11,698 bases of DNA, taken from assembly GCA_038063075.1 (NCBI GenBank), contig JBBTVW010000014.1, positions 1 to 11,698 on the forward strand, given 5' to 3'. Below the pieces are notes generated by a model. The model did no database searches. It was not told the DNA's origin and worked only from the letters and a program-made list of their open reading frames with translations. Source of the DNA: JACQHJ01 sp038063075 (lineage in GTDB: Bacteria > Patescibacteriota > Microgenomatia > Levybacterales > UBA12049). The position numbers and the translations under genes were made by a program. Of this stretch, positions 1 through 5,576 are shown one piece after another; within the stretch, counting starts at the first letter, position 1, and every line of letters begins with the position of its first letter.

Positions 1-1899
1 TTTTTAATTTTCTCAATCATACTTTCCTTGAAGCTTAAAGATTCTAATTTTAAACCACTTAAGGTATATAAAGATATTGCTATAGATCCATTATCTTCTT
101 TAACTTCAGTACTTTCCAAAATGAGTGAAGGAGAAGGTGCTGCAATTCAAATTTTAATAAGTGGAGCTGATTCAAAATGGAGTAAGCTTGGAAGAGCTCA
201 TATTGCTCAAACAAAAAAAAGAGAGTCAAATCCAGAAACAGCTAAATATTCATCAGATCCAAAAGAACTTGAGGGTATTGAAGGAAAAATCTCAAAACCA
301 GGTTTTTACACTGTTATTAGATTGGTTGTTTCATCAACCAGTAAAGAGGCAGCTGAAGCTCATCTAAATAATTTAGATTCTGCTTTTGGTCAATTTGATG
401 GATCTAATTCTCTTAAGAAAGCAAAGATTTGGTTGAAAGGAAATTTTGTCTCAGAGTTTGTTTACAGATATTTTCCACTTCAAGGACCAAAATCAGTTTT
501 AACCAGTGAAGAGTTAGCCACTATTTTTCATTTTCCAAATAAAGCAGTTGCAACTCCACACATTTTCTGGCTTAACGCTAAAAAAGCACCAGCTCCAGTT
601 CAAATTCCTGATTCAGGACTTTTTCTTGGCATGAGTACATATAGAGGAATGGCAAAGCCAATTTATATTCAAAAAGACGATAGAAGAAGACATATGTATG
701 TAATTGGAAAAACCGGTGTAGGAAAATCTGAGTTTTTGAAAGATATGATTTTACAAGATATTAAAAATGGAGAGGGAGTTTGTTTTATAGATCCTCACGA
801 TACGATTGATAAGTTATTGCCACTTATTCCACCTGAAAGAGCAGAGGATGTAATTCTATTTGATCCATCAGATACTGATAGGCCAATGGGATTAAATATG
901 TTAGAAGCACAAACTGAACAAGAGAAGCATTATATAGTCTCAAGTATAGTTGGGCTTATGTATAAGCTTTATGATCCTAACAAAACAGGTATTATTGGAC
1001 CTCGTTTTGAACACGCAATTAGAAATGCAATGTTAACTGTAATGAGTGAGCCAGGTAGTACTTTTATTGAAGTAGTAAGAGCTTTAACTGATTCAAATTT
1101 TGTACAAGAACTATTGCCAAAAGTCCAAGATCCAATTATTAGGCGTTACTGGACAGATCAGATTGCTCAAACTAATGATTTCCATAAATCAGAAACCTTA
1201 GATTACATTGTTTCTAAGTTTGGAAGATTTGTTACCAATAAAATGATGAGAAATATTATTGGTCAATCCTATTCCTCTTTTGATTTTAGAAAAGCCATGG
1301 ATGAGGGTAAAATCTTACTCGTTTCTTTGTCCAAAGGAAAAATTGGTGAAGAAAATGCGAGCTTTTTAGGTTTAGTTTTGGTTCCAAAAATATTAGTTGC
1401 AGCTATGAGTAGACAAGATATTCCTGAAGAAACAAGAAGAGACTTTTATCTATACGTTGATGAGTTCCAAAACTTTGCAACACCTGACTTTGCTCAAATT
1501 CTATCTGAAGCAAGAAAATATAGACTTAATTTAATAGTAGCAAACCAGTTTATAGGACAAATGGATGAAGAAGTTAAAAACGCTATTTTTGGAAACGTTG
1601 GAACAATAGTTTCATTTAGGGTAGGAGTTACAGATGCTAATTATCTTCAACACGAGTTTCAACCAACCTTTACAGAGGCAGATTTAATAAACATTGATGT
1701 TTTCAATGCTTATATTAAAACAATCGTTAGAAATGAGCCTGTAAGTCCGTTCTCAATGGATTTAACAAGGGATATGACTAAAGAAAAAGCTATGGAAAAT
1801 CCAAGATCAGCAGAACTTATTAGAGAGTTGTCGAGATTAAAATATGGAAAAGATGTAAGAGAACTTGAGACCGCAATTGCCCAAAGAGCTAGGCTTTGA
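1..1899 (+). CDS. VirD4/TraG-like type IV secretion-type DNA-translocating ATPase, 5' end cut by window
   Basis: The reading frame is open from base 1 to the TGA at 1897-1899, so the gene starts outside the window; a TTG at 28 is only the first possible start codon inside it. It encodes a P-loop ATPase of the conjugative-coupling/HerA class. The Walker A motif GKTGVGKS is at 706-729, followed by FIDPHD, and the Walker B strand LYVDEF is around 1450-1467, followed by FQNF and the sensor-like ANQF. This arrangement is typical of TraG/VirD4-type proteins with a TraM-recognition region. About 230 residues precede the ATPase core, including the DPLSSLTSVLSKMSEGE stretch that I associate with patescibacterial members. 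Such proteins are normally membrane-anchored hexamers that move DNA or protein, and the missing N-terminus would carry the anchor. No relaxase or pilus gene is visible nearby, so the substrate is unknown. A promoter for the next unit lies inside its last codons. Confidence 0.85.
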   Translation, partial: FLIFSIILSLKLKDSNFKPLKVYKDIAIDPLSSLTSVLSKMSEGEGAAIQILISGADSKWSKLGRAHIAQTKKRESNPETAKYSSDPKELEGIEGKISKPGFYTVIRLVVSSTSKEAAEAHLNNLDSAFGQFDGSNSLKKAKIWLKGNFVSEFVYRYFPLQGPKSVLTSEELATIFHFPNKAVATPHIFWLNAKKAPAPVQIPDSGLFLGMSTYRGMAKPIYIQKDDRRRHMYVIGKTGVGKSEFLKDMILQDIKNGEGVCFIDPHDTIDKLLPLIPPERAEDVILFDPSDTDRPMGLNMLEAQTEQEKHYIVSSIVGLMYKLYDPNKTGIIGPRFEHAIRNAMLTVMSEPGSTFIEVVRALTDSNFVQELLPKVQDPIIRRYWTDQIAQTNDFHKSETLDYIVSKFGRFVTNKMMRNIIGQSYSSFDFRKAMDEGKILLVSLSKGKIGEENASFLGLVLVPKILVAAMSRQDIPEETRRDFYLYVDEFQNFATPDFAQILSEARKYRLNLIVANQFIGQMDEEVKNAIFGNVGTIVSFRVGVTDANYLQHEFQPTFTEADLINIDVFNAYIKTIVRNEPVSPFSMDLTRDMTKEKAMENPRSAELIRELSRLKYGKDVRELETAIAQRARL

Positions 1900-1905
1900 T
1901 ATAAT
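1877..1905 (+). promoter_or_regulatory. Sigma70-type promoter for tRNA-Ile(UAU) and the GlmU-like gene
   Basis: The -35 TTGCCC (1877-1882), a 17-base spacer and a perfect -10 TATAAT (1900-1905) give an expected start near 1912, two bases before the tRNA. The promoter is embedded in the end of the upstream ATPase gene and its -10 begins right after the TGA stop. This means the tRNA need not depend on readthrough from upstream. Confidence 0.8.
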
Positions 1906-1913
1906 TTCCGCAC

Positions 1914-1984
1914 GCGCCCGTAGTTCAATGGTAGAACAGATGTCTTATACACATCATGCGTTGGTCCGATTCCAGCCGGGCGTA
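1914..1984 (+). tRNA. tRNA-Ile, anticodon UAU
   Basis: A full cloverleaf folds by eye. The acceptor stem is GCGCCCG/CGGGCGU (7 bp, G1-U72 wobble) and the discriminator is A at 1984. The D stem is GUUC/GAAC with loop AAUGGUA. The anticodon stem is GAUGU/ACAUC with loop CUUAUAC, anticodon UAU at 1946-1948. The variable region has 4 bases and the T stem is GUUGG/CCAGC. CCA is not encoded (CAA follows). UAU would read the Ile codon AUA. Features seen that agree with isoleucine identity are A73, A37, C4-G69 and U12-A23; C38 and U29-A41 do not agree. The T-loop is UCCGAUU, with C where the nearly universal U55 (pseudouridine) stands. The body also resembles bacterial Arg/Gly tRNAs, so an Arg(UCU) tRNA with a changed anticodon is the main alternative. 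Confidence 0.8.
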
Positions 1985-1998
1985 CAAAACTTACTCTT

Positions 1999-3222
1999 AT
2001 GAATAAGATAATAATTTTAGCAGCAGGAGCAAGTAGTAGATTTTGGCCTCTTTCAAACCAAAGCCATAAAACTTTTTACAAGTGTGGCTTGGGTAAAGCT
2101 ATTATTGAAGAAACAGTGTCTTCTTTGCTTACCTTAAAGCCTAAAGAAATTGATATTGTTGTTTCCCCAAAAGATTTAGAAAAAGCTAAATTAATTTTTA
2201 AAGCTTATAAAAATATTAAATTTTTTGTTCAAGAAAAACCTATTGGAGAAGGGGATGCAATACTTAAAGTCTTTAAAGACGTTAGCTATAAAGGTACATT
2301 TTTCCTAACAACGGGAGATAAAATAAACGCCTTAGAAATATTTAAGCTTCTTAGTAAGGAAAAACAAGCAGTAGCCATAAGGCAGACTGATACTCCTCAA
2401 TTTTTTGGAATAGCGGACTTAGATAATGATGGAAACATAATTAATATTACCGAAAAACCTTTAGTAGAAAATAACTCTTCTAATAATAGAATTACGAGTG
2501 GTTATCTTTTAGATTCTAGCTTTATAGATATATTAAAATCTTTTTCCAATGATCACTATGGTCTTGAAAAAGCTTTAAATACTTATATTAAAAAAACTAA
2601 AGTTAAAGGCGTTTTTGTAGATAAGCTTGAAGACGTTAAGCTTAAGTTTTCTTGGGATTTGTTATCAATTAATAAACAGATTCAAAATAAAAAGAACTTT
2701 AAGTATATAGAAAAAAGCGCAAAAATAGCCAAAACTGCAGTTATTGAGGGGTCTGTCTATATTGGTAAAAATGTAGTGATTATGGATTTTGTAAGCATAG
2801 TTGGCCCTGTTTATATTGGCGACAATTCAATAATTGGAACGCATTCTCTTATTAGGCAAAATGTTTTTATTGATGAAAATGTATTAGTTGGGGCAGGGTC
2901 TGAAGTTAAAAATTCAATTATTTATAGTGGCTCTAGCTTACATAGAAACTATATTGGTGATTCAATCTTAGAAAAAGATGTAAAGATTGGTGCAGGAACT
3001 GTAATAGCTAATAGAAGAAATGATAGGCGAGAAATTAAAACCTTGGTAAAAGAAGAAAAGATTTTAACCGGTCTTACTTCTTTTGGCTCTGTTATGGGAA
3101 CTGGAGTAAGGGTTGGGATAAATTCAAGTATTATGCCAGGTGTAAAAATAGGTTCAAATGCTCATATTTGGCCACAAAGTCTAGTCTTAAAAGATGTTTT
3201 AGACGATGGGGTTTTTAAATAG
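1999..3222 (+). CDS. GlmU-like bifunctional sugar-1-phosphate nucleotidyltransferase / acetyltransferase
   Basis: This 407-aa protein probably makes UDP-N-acetylglucosamine in the cytoplasm for peptidoglycan. Residues 1 to about 230 form a nucleotidyltransferase domain, with LAAGASSRFWPLS (7-19), a lysine at 24, QEKPIGEGDA (78-87), the metal-binding GD at 106-107, TEKP at 151-154 and WDLLSIN at 219-225. Residues from about 235 to the end form a left-handed beta-helix of IG-type hexapeptide repeats. H315 in the segment HRNYIGD, followed by GAGTVIANRR, matches the place of the catalytic His of the GlmU acetyltransferase. The overall layout, with the WDLL linker and the NRR end of that motif, looks more like archaeal-type two-domain enzymes than E. 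coli GlmU. The gene starts 14 bases after the tRNA with no Shine-Dalgarno, so it is probably co-transcribed with it. Another sugar-nucleotide specificity cannot be excluded. Confidence 0.8.
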   Translation: MNKIIILAAGASSRFWPLSNQSHKTFYKCGLGKAIIEETVSSLLTLKPKEIDIVVSPKDLEKAKLIFKAYKNIKFFVQEKPIGEGDAILKVFKDVSYKGTFFLTTGDKINALEIFKLLSKEKQAVAIRQTDTPQFFGIADLDNDGNIINITEKPLVENNSSNNRITSGYLLDSSFIDILKSFSNDHYGLEKALNTYIKKTKVKGVFVDKLEDVKLKFSWDLLSINKQIQNKKNFKYIEKSAKIAKTAVIEGSVYIGKNVVIMDFVSIVGPVYIGDNSIIGTHSLIRQNVFIDENVLVGAGSEVKNSIIYSGSSLHRNYIGDSILEKDVKIGAGTVIANRRNDRREIKTLVKEEKILTGLTSFGSVMGTGVRVGINSSIMPGVKIGSNAHIWPQSLVLKDVLDDGVFK

Positions 3223-3223
3223 T

Positions 3224-4084
3224 TTATAACTCAGTAAGAACTGAGGTTTCTTTTCCTCTTTCTGGAACGTATTGAAGATATCTTTCAGTTGTTGAAAGTC
3301 TTTTATGTCCTAATGCTTTTGATAATACGAGCAATGAAACACCATGCTTTAGGTGGTGGGCTACAAATGTATGTCTTAAATCGTTTACTTTAGCATTCTT
3401 TATTTCAGCAAGTCTAAAATATCTTTCAACTGCAGTTCTAATGTTTCTAATAAGGAAAGGCTTTCCGCTTTTTGTAACAAATAAATGTTCGTCTGTTACT
3501 TTTGGTCTTACTTCCATATATCTTTGAAGTGCTTCAGTAGCCCTTTTATTTAAAGGAATTGTTCTTTCTTCATGTTTTTCAAAAGGAGCAATATGCAATG
3601 TATCTTTTCCAACGTCTGATAGCTTTAGATTTGCAAGCTCACCAATTCTAATACCAGTTTGAAGTAATAATTCAATTACAGCAAACATTCTTGGATCATT
3701 TCTTGCAGCATCTCTTAAGGCTCTGTATTCGGTTGGAGTAAGTATTCTAGGTGGTGCAAGTTGGTATTTAGGGTGTGAGACTAAAAGGGAAGGATCATCA
3801 GTAATATATTCGCTTACTTTTAAGAATCTATAAAAGGTTCTGGTTGAGTTTATTTTTCTTGAAACTGATTTTGGAGTATATCCCTCAGATGCTAGCTTTG
3901 CTAAGAAGCTTTCAAGATCTTCTTTGCTAACTTCATGAATTTGGGCTCTTTTTAGTTCTTCAAGAAAAGAAATCAACTGATCAATGTCTTTGCCGTAGGC
4001 AACTACAGTTGAATTTGACTTCTGGTTTCCTTTTAAATAATTTTTAAATTCTTCGTGGGCATTTCGAAGTCCAATAGGTTTCAT
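3224..4084 (-). CDS. xerC/xerD-like: Xer-type tyrosine recombinase
   Basis: This 286-aa site-specific recombinase has an N-terminal SAM-like DNA-binding domain (about 8-95, EEFKNYL...VVAYGKDIDQLISFLEEL) and a C-terminal catalytic domain. Catalytic-type residues are R146 (TGIRIGEL), a lysine near 170, R237 in NDLRHTF, H260 in LGHKRLSTT and the nucleophile Y269 in TERYLQY. The usual HxxR histidine is Asn (N234). Length and simple two-domain form fit chromosomal Xer proteins (dimer resolution), but an integrase of a mobile element cannot be ruled out; no dif or att site was found. I chose the ATG at 4084-4082. The longer reading frame from a TTG at 4129 would start inside the -35 box of the promoter, so it cannot be on that transcript. 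The gene converges on the GlmU-like gene with one base between the stops. Confidence 0.9.
   Translation of the reverse strand: MKPIGLRNAHEEFKNYLKGNQKSNSTVVAYGKDIDQLISFLEELKRAQIHEVSKEDLESFLAKLASEGYTPKSVSRKINSTRTFYRFLKVSEYITDDPSLLVSHPKYQLAPPRILTPTEYRALRDAARNDPRMFAVIELLLQTGIRIGELANLKLSDVGKDTLHIAPFEKHEERTIPLNKRATEALQRYMEVRPKVTDEHLFVTKSGKPFLIRNIRTAVERYFRLAEIKNAKVNDLRHTFVAHHLKHGVSLLVLSKALGHKRLSTTERYLQYVPERGKETSVLTEL
3230..3254 (+). terminator. Hairpin terminator of the GlmU-like unit, inside the end of xer
   Basis: A perfect 6-bp inverted repeat CTCAGT (3230-3235) and ACTGAG (3240-3245) with loop AAGA is followed by a U-rich GUUUCUUUU tract on the plus strand. It lies 7 bases after the plus-strand stop and is also coding sequence for the last residues of the convergent recombinase gene. 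The stem is short, so strength is uncertain. Confidence 0.6.
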
Positions 4085-4100
4085 ATGTATATAATGGCCT

Positions 4101-4129
4101 ATAATATCACTCTTTTTAAATGGCGTCAA
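4101..4129 (-). promoter_or_regulatory. Promoter of the xer gene
   Basis: On the minus strand there is a -35 TTGACG (4129-4124), a 17-base spacer and a -10 TATTAT (4106-4101) preceded by TGA, an extended -10. The expected start near 4094 gives a leader of roughly 10 bases to the ATG at 4084. No Shine-Dalgarno motif is present. Confidence 0.75.
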
Positions 4130-4158
4130 GCAGTAAAGAGGCTAGTATGGCTAAAATA

Positions 4159-4167
4159 TGCTAAGAT
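4159..4167 (+). promoter_or_regulatory. Possible extended -10 for the FtsB/DivIC-like gene
   Basis: TGC-TAAGAT lies 14 bases before the ATG at 4182. No convincing -35 is seen at 16-18 bases. TAAAAT at 4152-4157 is an alternative. The divergent xer promoter lies 30 bases away, so the 97-base gap serves both genes. Confidence 0.4.
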
Positions 4168-4181
4168 AAAAATACTTATTT

Positions 4182-4520
4182 ATGAAGAAAATTGCCTATA
4201 TTTTAGTTGTTTTTGGATTAGTTTTGATTATAAATAGTCTTATACATTCAATCTATAATTTGTGGCAAAAACAGGATTTGGTAACCATGGCTCAAAGAGA
4301 TCTTGACAAGGAGAAAGAGTTAAATCAAAAACTTAAGGCCCAGATTGAATATACAAAAACACCTCAGTTTATTGAACAACAAGCCCATGATAAGCTATTT
4401 TTGGTTAGACCAGGCCAGCAAGAAGTATTATTTTCAGACAAGCCTATATTTACAGAGGGAGACCTAAAGCTTGAGAGTAGTATTCCAAATTGGAGAAAGT
4501 GGTTAGATTTATTCCTGTAA
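4182..4520 (+). CDS. FtsB/DivIC-family septum formation protein
   Basis: This 112-aa small bitopic membrane protein has a short cytoplasmic start (MKKI), one transmembrane helix (about 4-24), a coiled coil (about 35-58, rich in K, E, Q, L and followed by IEYTKT) and the conserved family segment FIEQQAHDKLFLVRPGQQEV (about 63-82). That segment corresponds to the 'iE..AR..l..v.pGE' signature of the septum-initiator family. In known systems FtsB and DivIC form a trimer with FtsL and FtsQ/DivIB and activate septal wall synthesis. The rest of the protein is presumably outside the membrane. The leader before the ATG has no Shine-Dalgarno. It stands alone, divergent from xer and convergent with the 267-aa protein gene, but it fits the cell-wall theme of the window. 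Assignment to FtsB or DivIC specifically is not possible from sequence alone. Confidence 0.85.
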   Translation: MKKIAYILVVFGLVLIINSLIHSIYNLWQKQDLVTMAQRDLDKEKELNQKLKAQIEYTKTPQFIEQQAHDKLFLVRPGQQEVLFSDKPIFTEGDLKLESSIPNWRKWLDLFL

Positions 4521-4522
4521 AC

Positions 4523-4540
4523 TATCCTAGATTTAGGATA
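4523..4540. repeat. Perfect 7-bp palindromic hairpin between convergent genes
   Basis: TATCCTA and TAGGATA flank a GATT loop, just after the FtsB/DivIC-like stop at 4520 and about 55 bases before the convergent minus-strand stop. No U-run follows on either strand, so it is a weak candidate for a bidirectional terminator or a transcript 3'-end stabiliser. The rest of 4521-4595 shows nothing clear. Confidence 0.5.
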
Positions 4541-4595
4541 AAATGTGAGTTGTTTATACTCTGTGAAATAGATGATATTAGAACCTATTTTATCT

Positions 4596-5399
4596 TTAGG
4601 GCATATCTCTCGGAATAGATTGCCACTCAAAAGTTGGAACTACTTGATCTAAACGCAGGTTGTTTGGTTGATATATCGTTTTATCCGGAAGCATTTTTTG
4701 AAGAGAATCGTAGGTTGCTTGTGCTGTTTGCCCATCTCCAACCCCATCAATATATATTGCAAATTCGTTACCTCCTAGGAATACGCTTGCATCTAAAACC
4801 GTAATGCCATGATTAATCCCAAGAGCAATAGAGTATAAATCAAAAGTTCGTCCTTGGTTTTGATCTAAGTACCCACGAAATATAGCTGCGATTAAATAAT
4901 CACTTGAAAGTGGGGCAACAACCCCTGTTTTCCTATCTATTAAGTCGCTTACATCTAAAGCATTACCTCCATTATTGTGAATAAGGAGTTCCCATGTAAT
5001 ATAATTAGGATCACGATCAACATTAAAAGCATGGTCCAAAACCCAATAACTCGCATTTCCCAGCGAATCATGATTACCAGAAAGAGGACTCAAGTGTGTA
5101 TATGTATTGGAAAAATCGCTTAAAGTATCCAACCATCTTTCTCTTAGAACCGTACTTTCTCCATTTCGTCCAGCTTCAGCAGCTAGATAGTCTCCACCTG
5201 CGATTGCAAGCATTTCAGCTTGAACTAACATAACCTGCCTATCAAAAGGTTTAGGCGCATATCTAACATCATGTTTAAAGATTTTCCTTAGTGGTCTTTT
5301 CTCAGGCCTTGTCACAGCACTCCTTATATCTCTTAAGTGGCTAAGGGTTTCACCAACAGCTGAAACATTGTTTCTTCTAAATGATTCTATTGAACTCAT
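4596..5399 (-). CDS. Hypothetical protein (267 aa), unrecognised
   Basis: I do not recognise this family. The predicted protein is soluble-looking, with no signal peptide or membrane helix. The N-terminal ~55 residues are basic (FRRNN, RDIRSAVTRPEKRPLRKIFKHD). A more neutral alpha/beta-like body follows, rich in Asp, Asn, Gly and Leu and unusually poor in lysine for this A+T-rich genome. Segments that may be core strands or turns include TWELLIHNNGGNALDVSDLI, FDLYSIALGINHGITVLDAS and GGNEFAIYIDGVGDG. The GNHD at about 108-111 recalls metallophosphatases, but the other metal-binding motifs are missing. Support for a real gene: 267 uninterrupted codons, an ATG start, and an extended -10 nine bases upstream. 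It runs against its neighbours and sits between the division gene and the tRNA pair. It could be lineage-specific or acquired. Confidence 0.8.
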   Translation of the reverse strand: MSSIESFRRNNVSAVGETLSHLRDIRSAVTRPEKRPLRKIFKHDVRYAPKPFDRQVMLVQAEMLAIAGGDYLAAEAGRNGESTVLRERWLDTLSDFSNTYTHLSPLSGNHDSLGNASYWVLDHAFNVDRDPNYITWELLIHNNGGNALDVSDLIDRKTGVVAPLSSDYLIAAIFRGYLDQNQGRTFDLYSIALGINHGITVLDASVFLGGNEFAIYIDGVGDGQTAQATYDSLQKMLPDKTIYQPNNLRLDQVVPTFEWQSIPRDMP

Positions 5400-5408
5400 T
5401 GGAGATGA

Positions 5409-5417
5409 ATTATATCA
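5409..5417 (-). promoter_or_regulatory. Extended -10 of the 267-aa protein gene
   Basis: On the minus strand TGA-TATAAT (5417-5409) is followed by 9 bases and the ATG at 5399. Transcription would begin within about 2-3 bases of the start codon, so the mRNA is probably leaderless. No good -35 is seen. The minus-strand tRNA lies just upstream, so some transcripts could also come from its promoter. Confidence 0.65.
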
Positions 5418-5445
5418 TAGGCTATCTTGAGGCTAAAAACATGTG

Positions 5446-5514
5446 TTGCGGGGCTAGGAGTTGCGCCTAGCCTGTGAGATTATGAGCCTCACGTGCACTG
5501 TACACTACCCCGCG
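5446..5514 (-). tRNA. Initiator-type tRNA-Met (CAU), atypical elbow
   Basis: Read on the minus strand, the acceptor stem is CGCGGGG/CCCCGCA with a C1-A72 mismatch, the hallmark of bacterial initiator tRNA, followed by UA at 8-9 and A73. The D stem is GUGU/GCAC with a 5-base loop ACAGU. The anticodon stem is UGAGG/UCUCA with loop CUCAUAA, anticodon CAU at 5484-5482. The variable region is CAGG. The T stem is CUAGG/CCUAG with loop CGCAACU. CCA is not encoded. Oddities: the D-loop lacks the GG pair and the T-loop lacks the UUC start, so the normal D-loop/T-loop contact cannot form. The three G-C pairs of the anticodon stem and A11-U24, usual in initiators, are also absent. It is therefore either a divergent initiator or a decaying copy; the intact stems and good promoter favour function. 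Confidence 0.7.
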
Positions 5515-5524
5515 CGTAGTGGCT

Positions 5525-5553
5525 ATTATACACTAAATTTGCCTTAAATTGAA
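5525..5553 (-). promoter_or_regulatory. Promoter of the minus-strand initiator-type tRNA
   Basis: On the minus strand there is a perfect -10 TATAAT (5530-5525) with a weak -35 TTCAAT (5553-5548) at 17 bases. The tRNA begins 10 bases after the -10, so the 5' extension would be only about 3-5 bases. It interlocks with the divergent promoter at 5539-5567. Confidence 0.65.
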
Positions 5554-5567
5554 GCAGATGATAAAAT
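5539..5567 (+). promoter_or_regulatory. Promoter of tRNA(CAU)-murI-murD
   Basis: The -35 TTGCCT (5539-5544), a 17-base spacer and the -10 TAAAAT (5562-5567) preceded by TGA (extended -10) lie 9 bases before the tRNA. The -35 resembles the TTGCCC of the other plus-strand tRNA promoter. No other promoter is evident before murI, so it probably serves the whole unit. Confidence 0.65.
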
Positions 5568-5576
5568 AAGTTTTGA

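Noticed and set aside
28..30. TTG as the start of the first gene
   Set aside because: The frame is open to base 1 and the protein family has a longer N-terminal region with a membrane anchor, so the gene is cut by the window edge.
1710..1952. 80-codon minus-strand reading frame
   Set aside because: It lies antisense to the ATPase end and runs through the tRNA; no family resemblance and no promoter.
4523..4540. Palindrome as a classical intrinsic terminator
   Set aside because: The stem is A+T-rich and no U-run follows on either strand; kept only as a repeat.
4364..4630. 88-codon minus-strand reading frame
   Set aside because: Antisense to the FtsB/DivIC-like gene and overlapping the end of the 267-aa gene; composition looks like a shadow.
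5064..5078. GNHD motif suggesting a metallophosphatase
   Set aside because: The DxH, GD and GHxH partners of the calcineurin-like fold are absent from the protein, so four residues are not enough.
5441..5520. Plus-strand riboswitch or other structured ncRNA
   Set aside because: The G+C-rich structure is fully explained by a minus-strand tRNA cloverleaf with its own promoter.
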